This document shows positions 54,168-64,000 of a DNA stretch of 64,000 nucleotides, in pieces. The position numbers and the translations under genes are program-made. The notes beneath the pieces are model-generated. The model saw only the letters and a program-made list of their open reading frames with translations, had not been told where the DNA came from and ran no database searches. Source of the stretch: Adiantum capillus-veneris (lineage: Eukaryota > Streptophyta > Polypodiopsida > Polypodiales > Pteridaceae). The stretch's first letter is position 1, and every line of letters begins with the position of its first letter. The DNA lies in NCBI GenBank assembly GCA_014529385.2, contig CM043963.1, forward strand, positions 102,280,912-102,344,911, given 5' to 3'.

Positions 54168-55440
54168 TTGGTCTCCTATGGTAGGGTTTCTAATTGGGTA
54201 AAACTAACTATATTGAATAAATTAGGAAATAATCACTCTTACAATACCCTGACCTGTTACCTCTTTGGTCACTTCCATTTCTTCAGCTCAGATCCACTTC
54301 AAGTTGCAACACTCTAGCCTTTGCAATTTGTACAACAAACACTCAATGGCTAGGAGCTTACAACCGCTCCATTAGTCAAAACTTTCTAAATTTTTAAAAC
54401 AATCTTCCTTTTGACACAAAATCTCTTTTAGCTTGCAAACACCTCAAATGATATCCATATTCTATTTTGAAAAGATCTATATGCTCCTTATGACTGGATC
54501 GAGCTAGCTGTGGTATAATCTTGGTCTTAATCTAGTAAACCCTAACAAAAAGGTCTATGCTCCCTTGGGAATATGAAGACAAGGGCCTTCCCTTTCACAA
54601 TTGAACATCACAAACCCACAATTTCAACATCAACTACACAATTCATAGATACATGTCCTCCCAATCTGACTGCACATAATTTGACATTAGGTTGCCATAG
54701 CCATAACCCTGCAAAGAACTACTCGTAACTTGAAGAGCACAACTCCAATCTAGGAATTTTAAAGCTTGAGAGAAAGCTTTAAAAATGACTCGCAAGAAAT
54801 CTAAGATGACAAAATTTGAATCTACACGTTGCTACATGCAAAATTACTCGAACAGAGAACTGTCCCGACACGACTACACATAGAGTAGGCAAGGCGAGAG
54901 CAAAAACTGCAACAAAAACCATCAAGGAGGAAAAACAAGCTCAAATCTGAAATTTGATAAATTTTGGCTGAACGTTTTTAAGTTTGTACATGAGTTTTAG
55001 TTCTATACAAGTCTCACTTCAAAAAACTCACTCATGGGCACTTTACAATAGCCCAACAGCAGTTGGTGCTATACTAGTGACTTGCCCTGCATGTACATGT
55101 GCTTATAAAGCAAGCAAAAAACCCACAAAAAGAAATCCACACACACTTTTGACATCGGACATCATGTTTGTATGTACAAATTTACAAAAAACGGGGTGTC
55201 AAAAATGTACCCAACGTAGTTTGCCATACCCTAGCCTGCTCGATCATTCATGATCACAGCAGCACAAAAGAGATCTTGTAAACCACACATCCTAGCCTTC
55301 TCGATCATTCATGATCATAGCAGCACAAAAGAGATCTTGTAAACCACATGAGGGAGTCTTTACTTCATCTTCATCCTTAACCACATGATCAAAAAATTAT
55401 TTAAAAGAAGGCGCATCTTCAATTACAATTATCAACCTAG
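54168..55440. other. noncoding DNA, possible LTR/leader, with a 61-bp tandem duplication at 55230-55351
   Basis: It lies between two minus-strand gypsy pieces where an LTR would be expected, but no matching LTR pair or clear primer site was found. Bases 55230-55290 and 55291-55351 are a tandem 61-bp repeat (CCTAGCCT(G/T)CTCGATCATTC unit) with the near palindrome TGATCATTCATGATCA-like core. Confidence 0.45.
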
Positions 55441-56173
55441 CAATATACTTCTTCAACTTTTAGCCATTCACACGTGCTTTATGTGGGGTAGCGTCCAAGT
55501 CAGCAAGCTAATACGTGCCATTTGTAAACTTGTTTAAGACCAAGAAAGGACCTTGCCATTTGATTTGAAACTTCTTTTGAAAAGTGCTATCAAGCTTGCT
55601 ATTGTAATGAAGCACCATGTCACCCTTCTTGATGCTTTGTCCTTCACCTTCTCATTTGTCTTTGCTTGATTGTTCTTCAAGACCTACTCATAATGCTCAA
55701 AAGCCAACCACCTATCCAATTGTACACATTGCAAATATAGAAGCCTATACTTGAATGCATCATTAGGATCTTCTAAATCTTTAGCATTAGCTTCAAAGCT
55801 GGTACCTCCACCTCAATAGGAAGTAAAGCCTCTTTGCCAAAAAAGAGATGGAAGGGAGGGAAACCAGTACTTGATTTGATGGCAGTCCTGTAAGCCCATA
55901 GAGCACAAGGTAGCTCTATATCCCAAGTCTTCACATTGTTTGTTCTCATCTTTGTAAGCATCCTTATGAGCTCTCCATTAAACCTTTCATTCATTCCATT
56001 GCATTGAGGATAGTATGAGTAGTAAACCTACGATGCACATGAAGCTTCTCACATAGATAAGCCACTAGCTCTCCCTTGAAACCTGGACCCTTGTCAAAAA
56101 GTAACTCCAATGGCATGCAAGACTTTATGCAAAGTGATCTTTGAAGCAAAGTGACCACCACAAGAACCCTCAT
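55441..56173 (-). pseudogene. gypsy integrase, catalytic and C-terminal parts
   Basis: Minus strand: FDKGPGFKGELVAYLCEKL (degraded DxG block), HRRFTTHTILNAME and NERFNGELIRMLTKM (carrying the catalytic Glu), ALWAYRTAIKSSTGFPPFHL and FGKEALLPIEVEVP (55773-55994). The C-terminal domain follows in other frames: KKGDMVLHYNSKLDS, FQIKWQGPFLVLNKF, NGTY*LADLDATPHKARVNG. TAG at 55508-55510 in TY*LADLD replaces a nearly invariant Gln. Frameshifts lie near 55990 and 55700. Confidence 0.75.
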
Positions 56174-56500
56174 GATTCTCCTCTAAAATTTTGTAAATTT
56201 CATCTTTCCAAGGCACTTTTCTCATCACAAGATCATCCCCCTTCATATATAAGGCATCACCAAGTAGCACATACCTTTTGGCATGGTGTAGGAAGGCGTA
56301 CTTTTTTTACTTCTCCAACTCTGATGGAAGCATACTTGTTTGTAGAAACTCTTCCTCCCTCTCTAAAGCTTCCCTTCCCAAATAAAGAGGAGAATCAGCC
56401 CTTATCACATACAATTGTCCAATTGAAGCTTGCACGCTGCACCATGTGCTTTTTCATTTTGAGACCTGTCCGCATGCCTTAAACTACAAGCTTCAAAATG

Positions 56501-57040
56501 CTAAAGCAGATTCTTCACTTGAAAACACATATTTTTTAGCCTTGCATTCTTACTTTGCCACACCCTAAGTACTTGCTTAACCACCAAAAGAGCATCACCT
56601 CTTACCCTCACACAATGGATGCCAAGCTCAAGGCAAAGGTTGAGCCCTTTCTCCAAAGTAGCATACTCGGCTTCATTGTTGCTTTGTGATGTAAGCTTCA
56701 AACTACTTTTAGTTACCAAAGCACCTTGAGGATCATAAATTACAACACCTCCTGAAGCTTCAACATGCGCTTTCCTGTAAGAGCCAACAAAAAACAATAG
56801 ATAGGCATTGTCTATGTCAGGAGCTTCCATGTGTTGCTTCTTCACTGCATCCTCCTTAATAAGAAGAGGGTTTTCCTTATAAGTAAACAAACCAACCAAT
56901 GTAGCCCTTGTATTCTCCTCAACAAGAAAAGAGATTTGGAATTCCTGTAACTCCACAATCCACTTCATGAGCCTCTTTAACAAAGTAGGGCTATTCACCA
57001 ATTGAGGTGGAAAATCCCACAACTTTGGGACTGATTCCAA
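56501..57040 (-). pseudogene. archaeal-type RNase H (RVT_3) of a gypsy element
   Basis: An open minus-strand frame of 179 codons. Early residues (LLKRLMKWIVELQEFQISF) resemble the end of the retroviral-type RNase H. From residue ~85 it is the second, archaeal-like RNase H: LFFVGSYRKAHVEASGGVVI, SNNEAEYATLEKGLNLCLEL, VRVRGDALLVVKQV. These contain the acidic positions Glu in NNEAEY and Asp in RGDALL; the first Asp (usually FVDGS) reads FVGS, so activity is doubtful. A dual RNase H is a mark of the Tat group of plant gypsy elements. Integrase follows downstream. Confidence 0.75.
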
Positions 57041-57289
57041 TGCCTATGGATTCCTATTTTCCATTTGATTTTGGAAAATTCATTTATTTTGGGAATGTTA
57101 TAGATAAGTTTTTTTGTTGAGGACTTGTGTTACATTAGACAAAGAGATAGATTATCAAGAAAATGGTGGTACTGAGAAACACCTTTTTTGTCCCATCCAA
57201 AATTTTATTTTCATGTTGGTGTTAATAGATACTTTATGAAACATACATAGACACGGATAACAACAAAAACAACATAAGAAAATGAAATG
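57041..57289. other. AT-rich spacer between gypsy fragment and DUF7869-like gene
   Basis: No coding signal recognised; AT-rich. Confidence 0.4.
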
Positions 57290-60200
57290 CTATTCAATTT
57301 CTCCTATTAAGCTATCTTGTGATTTCTCCACAACATTGGATGGGATTTTAATTGCTTTTGCAAGTCTTCCACCCCTTGGAGTCCATGACCACACAACTGC
57401 ATCAACGCACTCCGAATGCTTTGGTTGTGCAAGATTGCAGCACCAATTGTTTTTCCAACAATCCTCACATTGTTCTTGGATTGTGGGAAATTTTTTTCGA
57501 TGTTTTGGTGCCTAGTATTGAATGAAAACTTTCTTGTAGTTAGGAGATGAGTTGTCTACATCAACATTTGACTCTGCAACTCCTAGCCATATTGGATATT
57601 CTGGATCTGTGTGTCTCACAATAACAAAATCCCCTTTCCTTACATCAATTTGAGGCCTAAAAGCTTCCTGTGGCCTTGCACTTTGAGGACCAACATAGTG
57701 ATCATTCACTTCTTCATATCCTTGAAACTCATCTGTGTCTTCCTTTATCTGTTGCATTCGGTGACTCCCTGTACTCTTTGGCCAAAATGATGTATATTTA
57801 CCAGTTTGTTTATTGGTTGGTTGTTCAAGCTCACTAATATTTTTTGCCAATAAATAATAATTGGCTCCATGTAATTTGTAGAATCGTGCTCCTTTCCCTT
57901 TAGTAGAGTCCATCTTTTCCAGAATTCAAGATATTTCTTAATCCCTTGAATAACAAGCGGACTATCCCTCACATAGTCTGCACATCTGGACAGCCTACTG
58001 GCAATTTTGGTTTCCCTTGGTCATCTTTTTTCCACAACTCAATTCCTGACTCCCTCGGCATCCAATCATGTGATTTGGGGTGAATTTTGTACTGCATTAC
58101 AAGGATTTCACCTTGCACAAAGAAACTGAAGTGGCTTAGAGTGTCCAATAACAGCATCTTGTCCATCACACATGTACCCTTTAACAAAGAATTTGAAGTC
58201 AAGAACTTGCGTCATCAAAAATGGTGCTAGAGCTAAGCTTTCACATTTTCGAAAATGTTCCATCAAATGTTGAAAAGTGTATGTCATTCTTGGTCGCAAT
58301 CTCTCTGAGAACCTGCTAAACATTGCATCTATGTCCTCATGTGTATGACCCACCATTAAGAATCCCAAATGCACGGTTTTGAAAACACCTTATGCTCCTA
58401 GCAAGGATAAGTATGCACATAAAAATTGATTCTTATTCTCTCCTACACAATTATCGCTATAGCAAAATATTCTCAAGCAATTTTTGAAACACGGGAGTGG
58501 ACATGGTATCCACAACACATTGAGAGGAGGCTGATTGCAAGTTAGCAATCTCTTCATTACATCCTTCAATAGCCAACGGTGGTGTTACTGTTGCTGATGT
58601 ATTCCTCTCATGCTCTTTCATCATTCTGTTTTGGTGGTCTAGAGTTGTCCTTGAATTCAATACATTGAACAATGTTATATTTTTGCGTGGCATACCATCA
58701 TGGCATAAATCTCCTAGCCCATAGTTTTCTGTTCTTTCCAAATTCTGTAAGCATAATGCAAGGGAACCAGTTTAGCATTCAGACCTGAAAGCCATAGACC
58801 ATTCAACGAGAAATGACCATACATTCCATGACCATGCCCATGTGTTATCATACCTGTTAATGATACTTACAACTGATATGGATTTGCATAGTCTTTTGAG
58901 TTCACTCGCAATCTCGGTATTGTTGTTTTTTTTTGGTCCATTTTATCACGTATAATGCATAAACACTTATCCTTTTGCATTTGCAAGAATTTACGCCAGG
59001 TGTAGTACACATTTCTACAGCTTTGTTGTTGCATCATGTGAATTCTACGTTCATCCTTCAAATGTGAAATCAGCTCATCATCCTTTGTTGACTCTAGTTG
59101 AGACTTTATACGACTACACAAAACACATTTGGAGTACTCGCTTGTTTTTTACAAGGTCACATTAGCAAAATCTGTATTCCAAATCCTATTGAATGTAGTG
59201 CTAGACATTGTCTTGAGACTCATACTCTCGAGTGTTTTATTGACATCACGTAAGATGTCTATTTGCTTGTACGTGTTTGGTATTGCAAGCAAGGTTTCCC
59301 TGGTACCATCTTCCATAGTTCTACTCTTATGTGGAATTTTCTCTAAGTTTCCATCTACAAAAGAGTGCAGATGCCTCAAACCCCATTTTCAAATTGTTCA
59401 TGATAATGATAAAACATAGTTTTTAGAATGCCACAAATTTAGTACCAAGCTCTACTATAGACCTCATTGCCATTAAAAGAAAATACATAGCAAGTCTTTG
59501 TAGTTGCTTTGCTCTCACACCAAGTAGTCAACATTGTATCATACACATAGTTGGTTCTATTTTGCAAACTTTGTCCCCAAAATTCATGTGCATAGCCATG
59601 ACCTTATCTCTATTGGCATATTCACAACACTTCATAGAACAACAATCTATGGTTGAAACAAGCTGGACAAATGATATGGATGCTTGATTGGATCTCTTAG
59701 AAGGTTTCATGGACATTTTTGAATTCCTATTTATAAAGCAATATTTTCATTTTTTTGAAATAGGCTCTACCAAACGAGCTGATCAATGCATGTATCTTGT
59801 AATGCGTCACTAGCATGTAAATCCTCATATCGTAACAACTTTTTTCCATCCATAGTTGTCCCTCTCTTGATAGGCCGACAAACCAAATTGATGCTGCATA
59901 CATCAGATTGTGCAGAAATAGTAGCCTCACAAGCATAGGATGTTTCAATAACAATACCGATGTTATCTTCACCTAGCTCACCAAAGTTTATGGAATCAAA
60001 TTGACACACATACATGACAACCCCTTCGGCTACTACATGTGTTTTGCTTTCATCCCAAAGTTGAACCCTTTTGTCCTTCCAAACCTCCCTATAGCTCCTT
60101 TCATCAGATTGTGCCTCCAATGCTCCCATTCCTTTGTGAGTCTCAGACATAGAACCCCTTTGTATTGTATCTTATTCATATGTTGTAGCAACCCAATACT

Positions 60201-60308
60201 CCATTTCACAATACTGTGAAAATAATCTCCCACTGTCAATGCATCCATTGTTGGGAATGGAATGAGTGCTTTCTTCAAAAAACACAAATCAACTGACATC
60301 GATAGCAC
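57290..60308 (-). pseudogene. DUF7869-like transposon gene
   Basis: Minus strand, N to C: an N-terminal part (59767-60308), a Cys-rich segment (STIDCCSMKCCEYANRDKVM, 59528-59716), TFNRIWNTDFANVTL followed in frame by TAA 59149 and KCVLCSRIKSQLE, LISHLKDERRIHMMQQQSC, then DKMDQKKTTIPRLR. After a gap come FCYSDNCVGENKNQF (about 58430-58475) and, past TAA ~58389, LGFLMVGHTHEDIDAMFSRF. The tail has KGDFVIVRHTDPEYPIWLG (57512-57913) and continues past TAG 57512 to 57290. The MDQxK, DNCxGENKN and GHTHEDID motifs in this order mark proteins with a DUF7869 domain, common in transposon-like genes. Frameshifts and possibly an intron near 58745-58870 (GTAAGT donor) break it. Confidence 0.6.
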
Positions 60309-62820
60309 CCTGTGGCCTTAGGGTCATAGATTTTCTAGCTAACAAAAAGAGCATCATGTGGCCTTAGGGCCATAGGGTTTCTAGCTAACAAATAGACCAC
60401 CGTGTGGCCTTAATCCATAGTGTTTGTATCTAACAAAAAGAGCACCATGTGGCCCATAGGGTTTCTAGCTTACACAAAGAGATCCCTTTAGGGCCATAGG
60501 GTTACTAGCCATCACAAAGATCATCATGTGGGCTTAGGTCCATAGGGTTTCTAGAAGTCACAAAGAGCACCCTATGGCCTTAGGGCCATAGGGTTCTCTT
60601 TGTGATGGCTAGAAAACTTATGGCTCTAAGGCCACAAGAGCACAAAGAGGTTACTAACCACCACAAAGAGCATCCTATGGCCTTAGGACATCCTTTGATG
60701 TTAAGGCCATAGGGTGCTATTTGTGGTGGTTAGTAACCTCTTTGTGCTCTTGTGGACTTAGGGACATAGGGTTACTAGCTATCACAAAGAGCACCCTATG
60801 GCCTTAGGGCCATAGGGTTTCTAGGGCCATATGGTGTTCTTTGTGATCGCTAGAAATCCTATGGGTTTAAGGCCACACGATGCTCTTTGTGATGGCTAGG
60901 GTTTCTAGCCATCACAAAGAGGACCCTATGGCCTTAGAACCATAGGGTCTCTAGCCATCCCAAAGAGCACCCTAGGGTTTCTAGCTTACACAAAGAGCAC
61001 CATGTGGCCTTAGGACCAGAGGGTTTTTATCTATTAAAAAATCACCCTGTGGTGTTAAGACCATAGGGTTTCTAGCTAACACAAAGAGCACCTTGTGCCC
61101 TTATGGCCATAGTGTTTCTAGCTAACAAAAGAGCACCTTGTGGCCTTAGGGCCATAGGGTTTCTAGCCATCACAAAGTGCACCATGTGGCCTTTGGGACA
61201 TAGGATTTCTAACTTACACAAAGAGAACCCTATGGCCTTAAGGTCATAGATTTTCTAGCTAACAGAAAGAGCACCATGTGGCCTTAGGGCCATAGGGTTT
61301 CTAGCTAACAAGTAGACCACCATGTGGCCTTAATCCATAGTGTTTGTATCTAGAAAAAAGAGAACCATGTGGCCCATAGGGTTTTTATCTTACACAAAGA
61401 GATCCCTATGGGCTTAAGGCCATAGGGTTTCTAGCTTACACAAAGATCTCCCTATGGTCGTAGGGCCATTGGGTTACTAGCCATCACAAAGAGAATCATG
61501 TGGCCTAAGGGCCATAGGGTTTCTAGAAGTCACAAAGAGCACCCTATGGCCCTAAGGCCATAGGGTTCTCTTTGCGATGGCTAGAAAACCTATGGCTCTA
61601 AGGCCACAATAGCACAAAGAGGTTACTAACGACCACAAAGAGCACCCTATGACCTTAGGGCATCCTTTGGCATTAAGGCCATAGGATGCTCTTTGTGGTG
61701 GTTAGTAATCTCTTTGTGCTCTTGTGGACTTAGGTACATAGGGTTATTAGCTATCACAAAGAGAACCCTATGGCCCTAAGGCCATAGGGTTTCTAGGGCC
61801 ATATGGTGTTCTTTGTGATTTCTAGAAATCCTACGGATCTAAGACCACAGATTGCTCTTTGTGATGGCTAGGGTTTCTAACCATCAAAGAGGACCCTGTG
61901 GCCTTAGGGCCATTGGGTCTCTAGCCATCACAAAGAGCACCCTATGGCGTTAGGGCCATAGGTTTTCTAGCTTACACAAAGAGCATCCTGTGTCCTTAGG
62001 ACCAGAGGGTTTTTAGCTATTAAAAAATCACCCTATTGTGTTAGGACCATAGGGTTTCTAGATAGCACAAAGAGCATCTTGTGGCATTATGGCCATAGTG
62101 TTTCTAGCGAACGAAAATACAACCATGTGACCTTAGGTCCATAGGGTTTCTAGCCATCACAAAGTGCACCATGTGGCCTTTGGGACATAGGGTTTCTAAC
62201 TTACACAAAGAGAACCTTGTGGCCTTAGGGCCATAGAGTTTCTAACCATCACAAAAAGCACCATGTGGAATTAGGGCCATAGGGCTTCTAGCTTAAACAA
62301 AGAGCTCTATGTGGCCTTAGGGCCATAGGGCTACTAGCCATCACAAAGAGCACCCTATGGCTTTAGGACACAATGATTTCTAACCATAAAAAAGAGCACC
62401 CTATGACCCTAAGGTCATAGGGTTTCTAGCTAACAAAAAGAGAACACTATGGACTTAGGACCATAGGGATTCTAGCTAACAAAAAGACCACCGTGTGGCC
62501 ATAGTGTTTCTATCTAGCAAAAATAGCACCCCGTGGCCTTAGGGCCATAGGGTTTCTAGCCATCACAAAGAGAACCCTGTGGCCTTAGGGCTATGTAAAT
62601 ATCTTTGTGATGGTTAGAGACCCTATGGCCCTAAGTTCACGGATGCTCTTTGTGATAGTTAGGGATTTTAGCCATCACAAAGAGCATCCTATGGCCTTAG
62701 GGTTTCTTGCTAACACAAAGAGCATCCTGTGCCCTTAAGGCCATAGGGTTATTAGCCATCAAAAAGAGCACCATGTGGCCTTAGGAACTCTAATCAGATT
62801 AGAGGGCATCCTATGGACTT
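60304..62820. repeat. hairpin minisatellite, ~40-46-bp units, with ~0.92-0.99-kb higher-order repeat
   Basis: The unit is CACAAAGAGCACCCTATGGC then CTTAGGGCCATAGGGTTTCT then AGCCAT (given in pieces), repeated about 55 times in 2.5 kb. Each unit holds a dyad ACCCTATGGCC-TTA-GGGCCATAGGGT that can form a hairpin. Several units are inverted (60591-60760, 61561-61740), creating larger palindromes. Blocks recur in the same order: TCATAGATTTTCTAGCTAAC at 60324 and 61244 (920 bp), and CACAAAGTGCACCATGTGG at 61171 and about 62158 (987 bp). This indicates a higher-order repeat. Noncoding. Confidence 0.92.
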
Positions 62821-63420
62821 AGGACCCAATGACCATAGATTAGTATGTATAGGCTTAGTATGTATAGATTAAAATGTATAGGCTTACGAAAGAGGACACA
62901 TCTTAGAAAGAAACCCGAAGGCAAAGGGGTTTTTCCCACTGCATGCATTGTCATGTACACATGGGGGTGCACTTATGTGACACCCATGAATATAGTCACT
63001 AACCAATAAAGACGAGATTATAACCCGACGGTCCTGACCTCCGTGCACCTCTAGACCGAGGTGTGTGGGGGTCGGGCATGGCTAGAGAATGTGAGGTATT
63101 TTACAATGTGATAATGTAGAAGCTCTAAGGGGACATTTATGCCACTCAACGACACCTACATGGGAACCATGTACACAAGAACTCTCATTAGATTAGAGTG
63201 CACCATGTGTCCCTGGGTCCATAGGATGCCAATGTGGAATCTCTAAAGGGTATTTAGTCCCCTCAAGAGAATCCAAGTGAGCACCATGAACATATGAACT
63301 TTGATTTGATTAGAGGGAACTCTATGGACCTAGGACCCAAATACTATAGATTAAGTAGTCCAAGCTTACAAAAGAGGTCACAGCTTAGAAATAAACCAGA
63401 AGGCAAAGGAGTTTTGCCCA
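62784..63420. repeat. direct repeat pair of ~140 bp, offset ~505 bp
   Basis: 62784-62930 and 63290-63420 share GATTAGAGGG...CTATGGAC(T/C)TAGGACCCAA, TATAGATTA, CTTA(C/G)(G/A)AAAGAGG and AAGGCAAAGG(G/A)GTTTT. The right copy overlaps the protease-coding end of the minus-strand gypsy fragment. Between them the DNA has no gene. Confidence 0.7.
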
Positions 63421-64000
63421 CTAGCTTGAGTAATAACACATACCTATGGACCTCCATCAATATAAGCCTCTCCAATGCACTTCCTCTTATGCCATGCATC
63501 CATAGTAGGTCATATATCAGGTAGCTCATTTAAAGACATGACTCTCACTGACCCCCTTGCAGGCTCCTTCTTCATGGGGTTGACTACATGATTCCATTGC
63601 CTCTTTAACTTAGAATACATCTCCATGAGTTGCCCAAAGGTAACATCAGTCTTTCTACCCACCAAATCATCCGTTAAACTATAATTTGGTTTTCCTTCTC
63701 CCAAAGAAAATTCGGATGCATTGTAATGTTGATTGGGTTTTCTCTTCTTCTTCTCTTTACATGTACCTATTTCAACCTGTTTCCCTCTTTTATGGTTGGG
63801 ACTTGCATCACTTGTGTCATTACCTCTTGTAACCCTCTTACCTACAAGCATGACCATAGCTCCCAGATCATCCTCTTTCTTCTCCAAATAGATTATGCTT
63901 ACCACCTTTGTTTTTCCCTTCTCTATAGCTGTCAAACCACTTGGCCCTACTTCCCCTTTAATCTCAAAATCATAATCTTGAGCTTGAGAAGGAATTTGTG
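63400..64000 (-). pseudogene. gypsy gag-protease fragment, runs off the right edge
   Basis: Minus strand from the window edge: QAQDYDFEIKGEVGPSGL and a Lys-rich linker (63510-63935), then DDLVGRKTDVTFGQLMEMYS and MSLNELPDI. The frame continues after TGA 63510 as PTMDAWHKRKCIGEAYIDGG, and after TAG 63444 as VCVIT. IDGGP*VCVIT is the retropepsin active-site region, and Gln is usual at the stop. Coding similarity ends near 63400, where the repeat pair begins. The gag part lies beyond 64000. Confidence 0.65.

Noticed and set aside
60304-62820. Possible CRISPR array (regular repeats with dyads)
   Set aside because: Units are contiguous with no unique spacers, some are inverted, and the context is plant nuclear DNA; it is a minisatellite.
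1-64000. Organellar origin, to explain stops by known U-to-C editing
   Set aside because: LTR elements, LINE, MITEs, SINE and microsatellites are nuclear; no organelle gene is present.

Overview
The window is plant nuclear repeat DNA with no convincing single-copy host gene. Almost everything identifiable is a transposable element, a broken copy of one, or a tandem repeat. The evidence is plant-type Ty3/gypsy and Ty1/copia elements with tRNA-Met-type primer sites, a GKRALGQAGFR-type LINE, a tRNA-derived SINE, MITEs, a solo LTR, many CT/GT microsatellites, and no bacterial-style gene packing. A Penelope-like reverse transcriptase and a DUF7869-like transposon gene, both uncommon in flowering plants, point weakly to a fern or another non-angiosperm land plant. 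That placement is inference.

Layout. 1-16560: a Ty3/gypsy element (gag, protease, RT, RNase H, integrase, then a long extra 3' coding region and a probable 3' LTR). It carries a 615-bp in-frame tandem duplication in RT. A complete Ty1/copia element (6325-13539; 209-bp LTRs, 5-bp target duplication) and a 248-bp MITE (8-bp target duplication) interrupt it. 16561-23317: simple repeats, a small intron-containing transposase-like relic, a SINE, and a decayed ~180-bp satellite built on the palindrome CGTGTCGACACG. 23318-29590: a deletion-derived Ty3/gypsy element (gag with an RS-like tract, protease, integrase tail, chromodomain-like end). 29591-36950: tandem duplications, microsatellites and a pair of ~105-bp MITEs. 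36951-38394 (-): Penelope-like RT. 38680-40029: LINE fragment with an internal inversion. 40030-43991 (-): truncated copia with a 319-bp solo LTR nested inside. 44390-46285 (-): coiled-coil ORF of unknown kind. 47972-52576 (+): near full-length LINE. 52780-57040 (-): pieces of gypsy elements (gag; RNase H plus integrase). 57290-60308 (-): DUF7869-like gene. 60304-62820: hairpin-forming ~40-46-bp minisatellite with a ~0.92-0.99-kb higher-order repeat. 63400-64000 (-): gypsy gag-protease fragment running off the window.

The most unusual signal cuts across families. Coding frames of unrelated elements (gypsy, copia, LINE, DUF7869-like, coiled-coil ORF) are broken repeatedly by stop codons, and nearly all sit where the family motif expects glutamine or arginine (CAA/CAG/CGA read as TAA/TAG/TGA). 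The LINE keeps one frame over 4.3 kb with ten such stops and no frameshift. C-to-T decay at methylated cytosines is the simplest cause. Recoding or U-to-C correction of transcripts is a testable alternative.
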